64,000 bases of DNA from Natronosalvus amylolyticus (GTDB lineage: Archaea > Halobacteriota > Halobacteria > Halobacteriales > Natrialbaceae), in NCBI RefSeq assembly GCF_024298845.1, contig NZ_CP101156.1, positions 3,459,615 to 3,523,614 on the forward strand. Reading direction: 5' to 3'. Both the position numbers and the translations under genes were made by a program. Positions 33,118-42,050 of the stretch are shown here, piece after piece; within the stretch, counting starts at the first letter, position 1, and each line of letters begins with the position of its first letter. The notes below the pieces were generated by a model. That model searched no databases and was not told the DNA's origin. It was given only the letters and a program-made list of their open reading frames with translations.

Positions 33118-34149
33118 TTACCGAATCGTCGTGTGCTCCGACTCTTCGTTGAGCGCCAGGTTCGCTGCGATTTCGGCGTTACGCATCGCATACTGGGCCG
33201 TCTGTTGGAGGCTGACCAGCACCTCGCGAACCTGGAGCAGGTCCTCGTTCGACATCTCGGGCAACTCCGCGAGGATTTCGCGCTCCCGGTTCGAAATATC
33301 GTGGAACAACTCTCGAGCTTCGATCGTCTTGTCGTAGTTTCGTTCGACGGCCGACTCGACTGCCAGCGTCGTGATTTCGTCGACCTTCTCGGTCAACTCA
33401 CGAATGTCACGCATCACCGACTGGTCGACGTTGAGCGTGTGTCCCTCGGCTTCCATCACGATGTCGGCGATATCTTCGGCGTTGTCGGCAGTGAGTTCGA
33501 GGTTCTTGGCAATCGAGCGGTAGCCAATCAGCGGGAACCCGCTCTCGAGGCCGACTGCGCGGGCGAGATTGGGGTTCTGGTAGGCCGTAAAGATGAGACG
33601 CAACAGCAGGACGAAGATCTTGTTAGCCTGTCGTTCCCGATTGAGTGCCCGCTGGGCCAGGTCGGGATTGCCGTGTGCAAGCGCCTTGATCGCTTCCCCG
33701 CGCATGGTTCGCCCGGTTCGTTCGAGGCGCTCGAGGAGGTTATCGAGCGTGAAGTCTTCGGGGTCGACCGAACACCGGATCGAGATGCTTTCGGGGGTTT
33801 CTTCGATTACCCCTAACCCCATCAACTGGGTTTCCGCCCGATAGACGGCGTTGATGTGAGCCGACTCGAGCGCACCGTCAGTACACTCGATGCGGATGAC
33901 ACGCCGTCCGAGGACGTACTGGGCGACGATGGCACGCTCGACGGCGTCGGCATCCAGGTTATCCGTTCGGATGATCGCCTCCATCTCCTCGGTGTTAGCC
34001 GATTCGGGCATCACCGTGAGCGTCCCTTTTCCGCCCATGCGGAGTGAGACCTCGTCGCCTTTTTCGACACCATGTTCGCTTGCCCACTCGGCTGGCAACG
34101 TCATCGCCAGCGTCGAGGGGCCGAGCCGTTGAACTTTCCGCGTCTCCAT
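33118..34149 (-). CDS. AbrB/PhoU domain regulator
   Basis: A 343-residue protein. Residues 1-50 form a SpoVT-AbrB-type DNA-binding swapped hairpin (R-K-V-Q-R-L-G-P-S-T-L-A-M-T-L-P). Two PhoU helical bundles follow (about 110-200 and 215-330), with acidic metal-site helices such as D-N-A-E-D-I-A-D. PhoU proteins damp phosphate uptake; the AbrB fusion is common in haloarchaea and suggests direct transcription control. No pst genes are nearby. A hairpin CAGTGG-CGCTGA-CCACTG at 33023-33040 lies after the stop codon. Confidence 0.85.
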   Translation of the reverse strand: METRKVQRLGPSTLAMTLPAEWASEHGVEKGDEVSLRMGGKGTLTVMPESANTEEMEAIIRTDNLDADAVERAIVAQYVLGRRVIRIECTDGALESAHINAVYRAETQLMGLGVIEETPESISIRCSVDPEDFTLDNLLERLERTGRTMRGEAIKALAHGNPDLAQRALNRERQANKIFVLLLRLIFTAYQNPNLARAVGLESGFPLIGYRSIAKNLELTADNAEDIADIVMEAEGHTLNVDQSVMRDIRELTEKVDEITTLAVESAVERNYDKTIEARELFHDISNREREILAELPEMSNEDLLQVREVLVSLQQTAQYAMRNAEIAANLALNEESEHTTIR

Positions 34150-34318
34150 ATCCTCAGTAGGGTCAGGCCAACCTTAATCTTGACTATATGTGTAGTATCA
34201 ACTTGTTCGAGTGTGTGTGCCCTAGTTTATCTTGGTTTAATATCATTACACCTTATATTCGGCTCTTGGTGCCGAGAAATCGGGTACGAGGCAGCTTTTC
34301 CCTGCCCTTCCGAGCGTC

Positions 34319-35404
34319 TCACTCGAGTTTGAGCATCCGGGTAGTGAACCGGCCAGTTCTGACGTGGACCCAGCCGCGGAGCGAGTCGTCCAGTTCGGGG
34401 TCGTCCGTATCCACGTGTAAGGTGCCGATCGAATCGAGTTTGTCGTCGGAGGCGACGATTTCGATCGATTCGGCTCGCTCGATGACGGCGGGGGATATCT
34501 GGTGGTTGCCGCGCCCGAACACGAACCCTTGTCCACCGATGGGGGAGACGACGATTACCACGGGATCCTCGATGACGTCGAGAATTTCGGCTTCCGCGGC
34601 ATCTCTGATCAGCAGTTCGCCGTCTCGCCAAACGTCGACGCCAAGTGGTGAGGGGTCGATCCCCAGTTCGCTTTCGATCGCGCCGACGGTACTCCCCGGG
34701 CCGAAGACGTAGGTCGCTTCGGGGTCGACCTCATCCGCAAAACCCGCGGCGAGCCCGTCGACACTCCCGCTCGAGAGCTGTTTACTCGATTGGACGGCAC
34801 TTGCAACGGGAACGGGGACGACGGCTTTGAGTTCGGCCCGGACGGTTCCCTCGCGGTAGGCGGCTTCGTCGATGTCGTTCACCTCACGGGCTTCGACGCG
34901 GTCGAACTCGGCTGCCACCCTACCGGCGTCCGCAGGCGTCACACCGAACACCGAGGAGTAGATTTTGACGCCTGCAGGCACGCCGAGCATCGGTGTCTCG
35001 TGCTCGTCGTCCTCGAGCACTTCCGCAACGTCGACGGCCGTTCCGTCCCCCCCAACGAAGAGAACAAGATCGACACCCTCCTCGAGCATGGCTTCGACGG
35101 CGGCTCTCGTGTCTGTTGCACTGGTGTCTGTGGTTTGATCTTCCACGACGGTCGGTTCGTAGACCACGACAGGGTCGTAGCCGGCCGCGAGCGCGGCGTC
35201 CTCGCCCATCTGCCCGGCGGCCGTGTAGACGGTCAGTTCGGGTTTTCTGCGGGCCAGCGTCTCGAGTGCAGTTCGTGCTCGTTCCGGCGCGCGTGGCTCT
35301 GCACCACGTCGTCGTGCTTCTTCGACCATCCCGTCGGTACCTTTCAATCCGACGCGACCGCCCATGCCCGCGATCGGATTGACGACGAACCCCAGTGTCT
35401 CCAT
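34319..35404 (-). CDS. ATP-NAD kinase family protein (COG3199 type)
   Basis: A 361-residue predicted NAD kinase-like enzyme. It opens with G-F-V-V-N-P-I-A-G-M-G-G-R-V-G-L-K-G-T-D and has the hallmark G-G-D-G-T near residue 120, which binds nucleotide in NAD and diacylglycerol kinases. The C-half has G-P-G-S-T and V-V-S-P-I-G-G-Q-G. Members phosphorylate NAD or a related compound using ATP or polyphosphate; the substrate here is not certain. It is divergent from the small membrane protein at 35516. Confidence 0.85.
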   Translation of the reverse strand: METLGFVVNPIAGMGGRVGLKGTDGMVEEARRRGAEPRAPERARTALETLARRKPELTVYTAAGQMGEDAALAAGYDPVVVYEPTVVEDQTTDTSATDTRAAVEAMLEEGVDLVLFVGGDGTAVDVAEVLEDDEHETPMLGVPAGVKIYSSVFGVTPADAGRVAAEFDRVEAREVNDIDEAAYREGTVRAELKAVVPVPVASAVQSSKQLSSGSVDGLAAGFADEVDPEATYVFGPGSTVGAIESELGIDPSPLGVDVWRDGELLIRDAAEAEILDVIEDPVVIVVSPIGGQGFVFGRGNHQISPAVIERAESIEIVASDDKLDSIGTLHVDTDDPELDDSLRGWVHVRTGRFTTRMLKLE

Positions 35405-35515
35405 ACGCGCCCCTTCGGCCGGGGAGAAAAAAGCCGTGTGGCTTCGGTCGGGCCGCGGTGGTGAATCCCGCCCGTTTTCTGAACCATTAAGAGGGGCGCG
35501 TTCTCAGGTGGAACC

Positions 35516-35638
35516 ATGGACGAACTCACAGGAACCCTTCTCGAGGGGTCGGCCGTTCCGATCGAAGTATCCGGCTGGGGCGTACTGCTTGCGGGTCTGG
35601 TCATCGTCGGGCTCTGGCTGCTGTACGTCTACAGATAA
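35516..35638 (+). CDS. 40-residue single-span membrane protein
   Basis: An ORF of 40 codons plus stop: a polar N-terminus (M-D-E-L-T-G-T-L-L-E-G), then one hydrophobic helix (W-G-V-L-L-A-G-L-V-I-V-G-L-W-L-L-Y) ending Y-V-Y-R. ACCATTAAGAG about 28 bases upstream looks like a TATA region, giving a nearly leaderless start. It is too short for most gene callers. Function unknown. Confidence 0.55.
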   Translation: MDELTGTLLEGSAVPIEVSGWGVLLAGLVIVGLWLLYVYR

Positions 35639-35729
35639 GCAAGGCGAGTGCCTCGGGGCGGTTCACCGGTAGTGTTTGTTCGAGCGCGATCATCGCTTGG
35701 CGAATCAAAACTCCCTCGAGCGTCATCGG

Positions 35730-35812
35730 TATAGGGGCCAGCGAACGTCAGTGCACACCGGCTCGAAAGACGGCGCTGCGATAGGTGAACAGATCGTTTC
35801 GATGGCTACTAT
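35730..35812. repeat. dispersed palindromic repeat family A, copy 4 (degenerate)
   Basis: TATAGGGGCCAGCGAACGTCAGTGCACACC at the left pairs imperfectly with TCGTTTCGATGGCTACTAT at the right. The rest of 35639-36013 contains a PHP-unrelated AT-poor stretch with a GGACAGA/TCTGTCC dyad (about 35819 and 35877) but no gene that I can support. Confidence 0.7.
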
Positions 35813-36013
35813 CCCGTCGGACAGAACGGTTGATAGTTTCGCTGGAGGGCGTTCCCGGCGACAGTCTATCAAAGCCTCTGTCCGACGGTATATTATCTGA
35901 GGTGGCGATCGCTCGGTTCTCGTTGACTGCAAGTCACGAACGTCGGCCCGGGCGGACGGACGCCGAGGGGACGACACTGGTGTGACGAACTCGTTTCCCA
36001 CCCGACCCGGTCC

Positions 36014-36718
36014 TCAGCTATCTTCAGTCACAGCCACCGTCTTGACGTGGTCACGCAGCCAGCCGACGGCTTCCTCGACGAGCTCGCGATCCGTACTCTG
36101 GACGCTGATGCGGACGTGCTCTCCAGGATAGCTTCCAACGCCCACGTCGAAGCGTTGCTGTAACTCCGCCAGTCGGTCGAGCAGGGCGCTTTCGGGTTCG
36201 TCGGCCACAACGACCTCTCGAAACCGTTCTTGGCCGCTAAATTCCGTTGCGACACCCTCGAACATTGGCTTCATCTCGTGTGGGACGCCCGGGAGGACGT
36301 ACACCGAACCGATAACACACCCGGGCGCAACGCCAGCCACGTTATGGAGCGGGCGAGCGTCGCGCGGGAGCATTGCCGTGCCATCGGTGAGATCTTCGCG
36401 AGCGTACCCGCCTTCAGTCTCGAGCCACTCCAGCACAGCATCGTGTTCCTCGAGCGGGCGACCGAACGCCGCCCCGATGGCTTCGATGGTCACGTCGTCG
36501 TGCGTCGGCCCGAGGCCGCCGGTGACGATGACGGCGTCGTACTCGGCGTGATATTCGTTGACCACGCGGGCAATGTCTGCCACCCGGTCGGGGAGGGTCG
36601 TCACCCGCTCGACGTCGACGCCACGCTCTGTGAGTTGGCTGCACAGCCAGGTCGCGTTCGTGTTGGTCGTTCGCCCGGCCAGCAGTTCGTCCCCGATCGT
36701 GACGATCGCCACGTCCAT
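36014..36718 (-). CDS. CinA N-terminal (molybdopterin-binding-fold) domain protein
   Basis: A 234-residue protein with the MoaB/MogA-like fold of the CinA N-terminal domain: V-T-I-G-D-E-L-L-A-G-R-T-T-N-T-N near residue 6, V-I-V-T-G-G-L-G-P-T-H-D-D, and V-Y-V-L-P-G-V-P-H-E-M-K. CinA-type proteins act on nucleotides (ADP-ribose pyrophosphatase/NMN deamidase partners) rather than on molybdopterin. The C-terminal deamidase domain is absent. The exact reaction in haloarchaea is not established. Confidence 0.85.
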   Translation of the reverse strand: MDVAIVTIGDELLAGRTTNTNATWLCSQLTERGVDVERVTTLPDRVADIARVVNEYHAEYDAVIVTGGLGPTHDDVTIEAIGAAFGRPLEEHDAVLEWLETEGGYAREDLTDGTAMLPRDARPLHNVAGVAPGCVIGSVYVLPGVPHEMKPMFEGVATEFSGQERFREVVVADEPESALLDRLAELQQRFDVGVGSYPGEHVRISVQSTDRELVEEAVGWLRDHVKTVAVTEDS

Positions 36719-36896
36719 ACCGACAGCTTTGGCCCCGGCTTGTCAAAGCTCTCTCGCCATCGCCCGCATTATTATTGGCACTCTGATACGATTGTCGAGC
36801 ACTATCGTCGGTATCGTTGCCACGTTCGTTCAGCACGGCCAGCAAATATATAATGGAGAATCAGAACAACCACAAGATTCAATTCTGATAATTAGA

Positions 36897-37271
36897 ATGT
36901 CTCTGATATTCATGTCACGTGGTGGTTGGACTGAACAAGCTGAAGGTGAACCGGACGCACTGCTTTCGGCGCTCGGAAGCAAATACAGTGCTGAAATCCT
37001 CTGTGCGGCGGGAACGCCGAAATCCGCACAGGCGCTGAGCGAAGATATCGAAATTCCGATTGCGACGTGCTATCGTCGCATCGAAGAACTCGTCGACGCG
37101 GGGCTGCTCGAGTGTGAGGGGCGACAGCTCTCGACGGAAGGCAGGCGGACGAACATCTATCGACGCACGCTCGACGAAATCGAAGTGGATTTTTCGTGTG
37201 AACAACCGCAGTTCTCTCAGAAACGTCGGACGGAGGCGAAAAACCAGTTAGAAGACCAGTTAGAACATTAA
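36897..37271 (+). CDS. winged-helix (ArsR-like) transcriptional regulator
   Basis: A 124-residue DNA-binding protein. A winged helix spans about 20-95: L-L-S-A-L-G-S-K-Y-S-A-E-I-L, then A-Q-A-L-S-E-D-I-E-I-P-I-A-T-C-Y-R-R-I-E-E-L as recognition helix, and a wing ending in a Y-R-R-T. The charged tail (residues 105-124) may dimerise. AAATATATAATGG at 36844-36856 is a strong TATA box. ATTCT/AGAAT at 36882-36898 overlaps the first ATG and could be an autoregulatory site; the alternative start is 36912. Confidence 0.8.
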   Translation: MSLIFMSRGGWTEQAEGEPDALLSALGSKYSAEILCAAGTPKSAQALSEDIEIPIATCYRRIEELVDAGLLECEGRQLSTEGRRTNIYRRTLDEIEVDFSCEQPQFSQKRRTEAKNQLEDQLEH

Positions 37272-37367
37272 TACCTCCCTTCTGTACACTGTTCTTCGGA
37301 TACGGCCCGGCATACTGTCAGCCGATGCCAACGTGTAACATTGTGTGTTCGCGCATGGGTACCGACA

Positions 37368-37970
37368 TTAGTTCCACACTCGAGCAGCCATCGCGAGGAG
37401 CCCGTTTTTGCTACCAGTCACCAGCTCTCGAGCGACCGGCGCGCCATCGTATAGCCACAATAGACCGGTAATCGCGACCAAGGCGAGCCCAGCCCATTCG
37501 ACCGTGGCGAGTTCGCCCGAGAGAAGGCCCGCACGATAGCTCTCGAGTGCACCGATAAGCTGGTCACGAAATCCTCCCGAAACGGAATCGGGCGGTGCAC
37601 TCTGGACTGGCCAGAGGACCCGCTCGAACGGAAGGGTCCCGGTTCGGAAATACATCGGGATGACATCAGCGGGAAGATGGGCAAGATAGCCGACTCCGAA
37701 CGCGAGGCCCAGGCGCGGTCGTCCGTACAGACGCGTCAGCATACCGATTGCAGTGCACACCGGGATGGCAAAGAAAACCGAATGCCCCAGGGCGTACCCC
37801 GTATCGAAGACGCCGAACTCCCAGGCCAGCGGTTTGTCGATGACATCGGGAAGCAACGAGGCCCCGACGACCGCCACTGTCTCGAGCGCACCGGGCGCGT
37901 CTCGGTAGACGAGATGGGTGAACACCGAGTAACTGAAATAGCCGACGACGACGTGTTCCCAGGGCCACAT
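37368..37970 (-). CDS. DUF457/YbcI-type membrane-bound metal-dependent hydrolase
   Basis: A 200-residue membrane protein with about five helices. The family His/Asp residues are visible in W-E-H-V-V-V-G-Y near 5, S-L-L-P-D-V-I-D-K-P near 40, Y-A-L-G-H-S-V near 60 and Y-L-A-H-L-P-A-D near 95. In the YdjM/YbcI family these sites hold metal at the membrane face. The substrate is unknown. It stands alone. Confidence 0.8.
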   Translation of the reverse strand: MWPWEHVVVGYFSYSVFTHLVYRDAPGALETVAVVGASLLPDVIDKPLAWEFGVFDTGYALGHSVFFAIPVCTAIGMLTRLYGRPRLGLAFGVGYLAHLPADVIPMYFRTGTLPFERVLWPVQSAPPDSVSGGFRDQLIGALESYRAGLLSGELATVEWAGLALVAITGLLWLYDGAPVARELVTGSKNGLLAMAARVWN

Positions 37971-38276
37971 CGTTCGACTTTCGAGGTGCCCGTCGGTTAG
38001 TTATGGCTCCCCTGCAGACGATCGGTCTTTGTGCGGCTGCCTGGATAAGGAATGGATACTCGAGGGGAATAGAAGCTTCGAGGAACAACGCTGAACCGGG
38101 CGACAGGTGTGTCCTCGAGTGACGCGTCTCGGTTGTCGGCAATTCGATTCACTTTATTCGGATCAGAACGCACAAACTGGCGTTCGAAACACACTTGGTG
38201 CGGATTCGCATATAAACCCCGGACATATCACCAACCACTGGTATGGACGCCCGAGCGCGTCGGTATTGCGGTCAGT
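37971..38276. other. intergenic stretch with no recognised gene
   Basis: This 306-base gap lies between two genes transcribed leftwards. CATATAAACC near 38209 resembles a TATA box facing right but leads into no gene, only the antisense of the gene at 38277. I see no repeat or RNA gene. Confidence 0.4.
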
Positions 38277-38543
38277 TCAGGCCACCAGGTCGCCTTTGGC
38301 CTGCAGGACGGAGACCTCGCTAGCGTCGACGCGTTCGACCTCGAGCCAGTGTGGCGTAAAGTTTCGCAGCTGGAAGTCTTCGAACTCGTCTTCTTCACCG
38401 ACCGTACACCAGAGCTGGACGCGGTCAGGACCGTGCCACTCCCCGTTACGACTGATACCAAAACAGACCAGTTCCTCCCCGTCGAGTTCGATGACCGCGC
38501 CTTTCCGGATACCGGGGTCCCCGTGGATGATGAGCCGTTTCAT
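38277..38543 (-). CDS. HAH_0734-type small conserved haloarchaeal protein
   Basis: An 88-residue acidic protein (M-K-R-L-I-I-H-G-D-P-G-I-R-K-G-A-V-I-E at the start; W-H-G-P-D-R-V-Q-L-W-C in the middle). The N-terminal half reads as beta strands. It resembles a conserved haloarchaeal family that I know as HAH_0734; no function is known. The start M-K-R-L at 38543 was preferred over 38669, which would add 42 low-quality residues. A 189-codon forward frame across the same DNA is a shadow. Confidence 0.7.
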   Translation of the reverse strand: MKRLIIHGDPGIRKGAVIELDGEELVCFGISRNGEWHGPDRVQLWCTVGEEDEFEDFQLRNFTPHWLEVERVDASEVSVLQAKGDLVA

Positions 38544-38867
38544 GTCCGCTGGTTCGAACGATGGGGAATTAAGCGCTTCGAAGCCATCCACGGGTTCACT
38601 TGGGTCTGTCGTGCGCCCTTCGAAGGTGCTATCGCTCCGGGGGACGTGAACGGCTATGTCTCGAGACACCTCCGGTAGGGTAGTGTCTCGAGTTCCTGGT
38701 CACCGATTTTCGCGTCTCAACGCGTGTCTGCGTCGTGGAACGCTATTGTTCACGCGAGTGTCGCATTACTGTGTGTGATCGCCACACACAATGCCTGTCC
38801 ACTGTCGCGGTCGGAACCAAACGGGTTTTAAACAGGGATGCCATACCCCACTGCAAGTGAGTTAATC
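38544..38867. other. intergenic stretch ending in the rpl44e promoter
   Basis: A 324-base divergent region. GTTTTAAAC at 38825-38833 is the likely TATA box of the translation cluster, giving a leader of about 12 bases before the ATG at 38868. The rest carries a GTGTGTGATCGCCACACAC hairpin near 38771-38789 and no gene that I can support. Confidence 0.5.
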
Positions 38868-39152
38868 ATGCAGATGCCACGCCGATTCAATACGTACTGC
38901 CCGCACTGCAAAGCCCATCACCAGCACGAGGTCGAGAAGGTCCGAACCGGCCGACAGACCGGTATGAAGCAGGTCGCCGACCGCCAGCGCGCCCGCCAGC
39001 TGTCGACCATCGGCAACTCCGGGAAGTTCTCGAAGGTGCCAAGTGGTGACAAACCGACGAAAAAGACCGACCTCAAATACCGTTGCAGCGAGTGCGGCAA
39101 AGCCCACCTCCGTGAGGGATGGCGTGCTGGCCGACTCGAGTTCCAGGAGTGA
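38868..39152 (+). CDS. rpl44e: 50S ribosomal protein L44e
   Basis: A 94-residue basic ribosomal protein. It begins [14 protein letters not shown] and has a second pair C-S-E-C-G-K, together the zinc site. The K-K-T-D-L-K-Y-R-C segment is typical. It binds near the E site of the large subunit. It heads the cluster rpl44e-rps27e-aif2a-nop10-pac2, which is conserved in archaea. Confidence 0.96.
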   Translation: MQMPRRFNTYCPHCKAHHQHEVEKVRTGRQTGMKQVADRQRARQLSTIGNSGKFSKVPSGDKPTKKTDLKYRCSECGKAHLREGWRAGRLEFQE

Positions 39153-39157
39153 TTGAT

Positions 39158-39331
39158 ATGGCAGGAAGCTACTACCGCGTCCGATGCAGTGATTGTGAGA
39201 ACGAACAGATCGTCTTCGGCAAGGCCGCCTCCGAGGTCGCCTGTGCCGTCTGTGGCACGACGCTCGCCGTTCCGACCGGCGGAAAAGCCGAGATCGCACA
39301 CGAAATCGTCGAGACTGTGGAAGCACGATGA
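39158..39331 (+). CDS. rps27e: 30S ribosomal protein S27e
   Basis: A 57-residue zinc protein with C-S-D-C-E and [16 protein letters not shown], the S27e signature. It starts five bases after rpl44e, and its stop overlaps the aIF2-alpha ATG (ATGA), so translation is coupled. Confidence 0.96.
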   Translation: MAGSYYRVRCSDCENEQIVFGKAASEVACAVCGTTLAVPTGGKAEIAHEIVETVEAR

Positions 39332-40128
39332 AATACAGCGGCTGGCCCGAGCCCGGTGAACTCGTCGTCGGCAAGATCGAAGAAATCGAAGACTTCGGTG
39401 TCTTCGTCGATCTCGAGGAGTATCAGGACAAACGTGGCCTGATTCACATCTCCGAAGTCGCGAGTGGCTGGATCAAGAACGTTCGCGATCACGTTCGTGA
39501 AGGCCAGATCGCCGTCTGCAAAGTGATCGACGTCGACGAGTCACACGAACAGATCGATCTCTCGCTGAAAGACGTCAACGACCACCAGCGCTCGGACAAG
39601 ATCCAGGAGTGGAAAAACGAGCAAAAGGCCGACAACTGGATGGAGATCGCCTTCGGTGAAGACATCGACGACGAACTGTACATCTCCATCGCCAACGAAC
39701 TGCTTGGCGCACACGGCAGCCTGTACGACGGCTTCAAACAGGCCGCGATTCACGGCGAAGAAGCCCTCGAGAAGACCGACCTGAGCGAAGACGAACGTGC
39801 GGCCCTGGTCGAAACGGCTCGAGAAAACGTTTCGGTCCCCTACGTCAACGTTACCGGCTACGTCGACCTCGAGAACGCCTCTCCGTCCGGCGTCGACGGG
39901 ATCAAAGCCGCGCTCGAGGCGGCCGAGGGGAACGGCGAACTCCCGGACGAAATCGACCTTTCGGTGAGCTACGTCGGCTCCCCCGAGTACCGAATCACGG
40001 TTCAGGCACCGAATTACAAAACTGCGGAAGCCGCGCTCGAGGCAAGCGCTGAGCGAGCGATTTCGGCGATCGAAGCCGAAGGCGGCGAAGGTGAGTACCA
40101 CCGCGAGCGTCGTTCCGACGACGAGTAA
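39328..40128 (+). CDS. translation initiation factor aIF2 subunit alpha
   Basis: A 266-residue factor that, with beta and gamma subunits, brings initiator tRNA to the ribosome. The N-terminal S1 domain is clear ([13 protein letters not shown] near 4; G-L-I-H-I-S-E-V near 35; S-L-K-D-V-N near 78). The middle helical domain (95-165) and the C-terminal alpha/beta domain ([11 protein letters not shown]) follow. The eukaryotic phosphorylated Ser51 region is replaced by A-S-G-W-I-K. Confidence 0.95.
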   Translation: MKYSGWPEPGELVVGKIEEIEDFGVFVDLEEYQDKRGLIHISEVASGWIKNVRDHVREGQIAVCKVIDVDESHEQIDLSLKDVNDHQRSDKIQEWKNEQKADNWMEIAFGEDIDDELYISIANELLGAHGSLYDGFKQAAIHGEEALEKTDLSEDERAALVETARENVSVPYVNVTGYVDLENASPSGVDGIKAALEAAEGNGELPDEIDLSVSYVGSPEYRITVQAPNYKTAEAALEASAERAISAIEAEGGEGEYHRERRSDDE

Positions 40129-40145
40129 CGGCACCTCCATTTGTT

Positions 40146-40325
40146 ATGAAATCAGATATTCACGTCTGTAGCGAGTGGGAATCGAACCACGAGCGGCCCG
40201 TATACACCCTTTCTCCTACCTGTCCCGAGTGTGGCGCCGAGAGTGTCAACAGCGCGCCCGCGCCGTTCGACCCGAACGATGCCTACGGCGAGTACCGACG
40301 CGCTCTTTACCGTCGCGTTCGCTGA
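40146..40325 (+). CDS. nop10: H/ACA RNP protein Nop10
   Basis: A 59-residue protein that holds Cbf5 in the guide-RNA pseudouridylation complex. The typical zinc ribbon is partly altered: C-P-E-C-G is present, but the first pair reads V-C-S-E-W, so one Cys is replaced. P-A-P-F-D-P-N-D and the basic tail Y-R-R-A-L-Y-R-R-V-R are diagnostic. It lies 17 bases after aIF2-alpha and 6 bases before the PAC2 gene. Confidence 0.93.
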   Translation: MKSDIHVCSEWESNHERPVYTLSPTCPECGAESVNSAPAPFDPNDAYGEYRRALYRRVR

Positions 40326-40331
40326 TAAGGT

Positions 40332-41102
40332 ATGGACGCACTCGACATCGACGCAGTCGCCGAGGTCGACCTCAATGAGCCGGTTTTGATCGAAGGATTG
40401 CCTGGCGTCGGCCACGTCGGCAAACTGGCTGCCGATCATATTCTCGAGGAACTCGAGGCTGATACGACACTCGTTCGTCGGATCTATTCACAGGAGTTCC
40501 CGCCACAGGTGTCCGTCGACGGTGGCGTAACTAGTCTGACCTGTGCCTCCGTTCACGCGGTCACTCCTGAAACCGGCCGTGACATGCTCGTGTTGACTGG
40601 CGATCACCAGGCCCAGACGAACGAAGGACACTACGTGCTGACGGACGCGTTTCTCGACGTTGCCGAGTCCTTCGGCGTGAGCGAACTGTACGCCCTCGGC
40701 GGCGTCCCGACGGGCGAACTCATCGACGAGTACGCCGTTCTCGGGGCCGTGAACAACGAATCCATGCTCGAGGACCTCGAGGAGATCGGCGTGGAGTTCC
40801 GGGACGACGAACCCGCAGGCGGTATCGTTGGCGTCTCCGGCCTGTTGCTTGGGCTGGGCGAACGTCGTGGTATCGACGCCACCTGTCTCATGGGCGAAAC
40901 CAGCGGCTATCTGGTCGACCCGATGAGCGCACGGGCGGTGCTCGAAATCATCGAGGAACGACTCGAGATCGACCTCGAGTACGAGTCACTCGACGAGCGA
41001 GCCGAGGAGATGAAAGACGTCATGGGCAAGATTCAGGAGATGGAGAACCAGCAACAGTCGATGGAAGTGCCAAGCGACGACGACCTCCGTTACATCGGCT
41101 AG
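40332..41102 (+). CDS. PAC2 family proteasome-assembly-chaperone-like protein
   Basis: A 256-residue protein with the PAC2 fold: L-I-E-G-L-P-G-V-G-H-V-G-K near 20, A-L-G-G-V-P-T-G near 120, G-V-S-G-L-L-L-G near 165, and a C-terminal coiled coil (residues 210-245, E-E-M-K-D-V-M-G-K-I-Q-E-M-E). In eukaryotes PAC2 helps assemble the proteasome ring; archaeal relatives may bind proteasome via C-terminal motifs, here Y-I-G. Its stop codon touches repeat B copy 5. Confidence 0.9.
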   Translation: MDALDIDAVAEVDLNEPVLIEGLPGVGHVGKLAADHILEELEADTTLVRRIYSQEFPPQVSVDGGVTSLTCASVHAVTPETGRDMLVLTGDHQAQTNEGHYVLTDAFLDVAESFGVSELYALGGVPTGELIDEYAVLGAVNNESMLEDLEEIGVEFRDDEPAGGIVGVSGLLLGLGERRGIDATCLMGETSGYLVDPMSARAVLEIIEERLEIDLEYESLDERAEEMKDVMGKIQEMENQQQSMEVPSDDDLRYIG

Positions 41103-41183
41103 TGGCTTCCCAAACCTGAACCGATGAGTGAAATCGATTGCTGTTGTCCGGTTTCACTCATTAGTCGATGTTTGGGAGGATAC
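41102..41183. repeat. dispersed palindromic repeat family B, copy 5
   Basis: GTGGCTTCCCAAACCTG and GTTTGGGAGGATAC outer arms, with inner GTGAAA and GGTTTCAC arms. It begins at the last base of the PAC2 stop codon, so it forms the 3' end of the translation-cluster mRNA and may act as a terminator or stabiliser. Confidence 0.88.
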
Positions 41184-41391
41184 TAGTGAGCTTCTGGCCT
41201 GATAGTGGCTGTTGTACAAATTCATTTCCGGACGTCAACCCTATAGCGAGCGTTCGTGACCTGACGACAACGGTCCCTGTGAACTCACGGTTGTACGCAA
41301 TCGTGTCGGGATCGACTCGAGCCACTTTTCTCTGTCGATACCACCACTGGAGAGCGAGCCTTTCTTTATCGCTCACGCCCTATCCGTAGAC

Positions 41392-42000
41392 GTGTTAGCG
41401 AGCGTTCTCGAGGCGATTCCGCCAGCGGTTCTTGCGGGGCTTGCCCTTGGCGGGCTCTTCTCGTGTCTCGCCGCTGCAATCTTCACTGTCGGCGAGCGAT
41501 GGTTCCCGACACAGTCGACCCCGACACAGGAGCGGGGTGGCTACTCGAGTGAAGGCCGTCGCCAGGGTGAAATTCGGTCGTACTTACAGGAAATCGGCGA
41601 ACGATATATCGAAGGCTACTCGCTCGAGGGGACGACGGTTGCATTTTACTTGCCGACAAGAGACGTCGCGGTGACTTTCGACGCACAGGATTTCTTTCAC
41701 CTGCAACAGACCACTGACACCTACGTTATCCTCGCCGAACACGAGATGCCGGGTGTCCATCTCGGTCATCGGTTGCCGTTCGAAGTACCCGAACAGGTAC
41801 ACACTGGACCAGTCGACGTACAGACGCGGCTCACACGGGCCTACCGTGCCCTCGAGGTTCCGAAAACAGCAGATGCAACCGAGATCAAGACGGCCTATCG
41901 TGAACGAGTCAAGCAGGTACACCCCGACCATGGCGGCGACCGTGACTCGTTTCGGGAGGTCCAGGAGGCGTACGCGACGGTGAAAGAACACGCCGAGTGA
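41392..42000 (+). CDS. membrane-anchored J-domain protein
   Basis: A 202-residue protein starting with GTG. Residues 8-32 are one membrane helix. A middle domain (60-145) of beta character follows (Y-S-L-E-G-T-T-V-A-F-Y-L-P). The C-terminal J domain (145-202) has the H-P-D tripeptide in V-H-P-D-H-G-G-D that stimulates DnaK-type ATPase. The inverted order, with J domain last, fits a small haloarchaeal family that recruits Hsp70 to the membrane. TTTCTTTATC about 27 bases upstream is the likely TATA box. Confidence 0.85.
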   Translation: MLASVLEAIPPAVLAGLALGGLFSCLAAAIFTVGERWFPTQSTPTQERGGYSSEGRRQGEIRSYLQEIGERYIEGYSLEGTTVAFYLPTRDVAVTFDAQDFFHLQQTTDTYVILAEHEMPGVHLGHRLPFEVPEQVHTGPVDVQTRLTRAYRALEVPKTADATEIKTAYRERVKQVHPDHGGDRDSFREVQEAYATVKEHAE

Positions 42001-42050
42001 CAGATTACGCTCGACGGAAGACGGGCCAATTCGTTCTCGAGTCGTCCTGT

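Noticed and set aside
38109..38678. 189-codon forward frame over the small conserved gene at 38277-38543
   Set aside because: No recognisable domain; the reverse protein has a conserved-looking N-terminus and correct composition.
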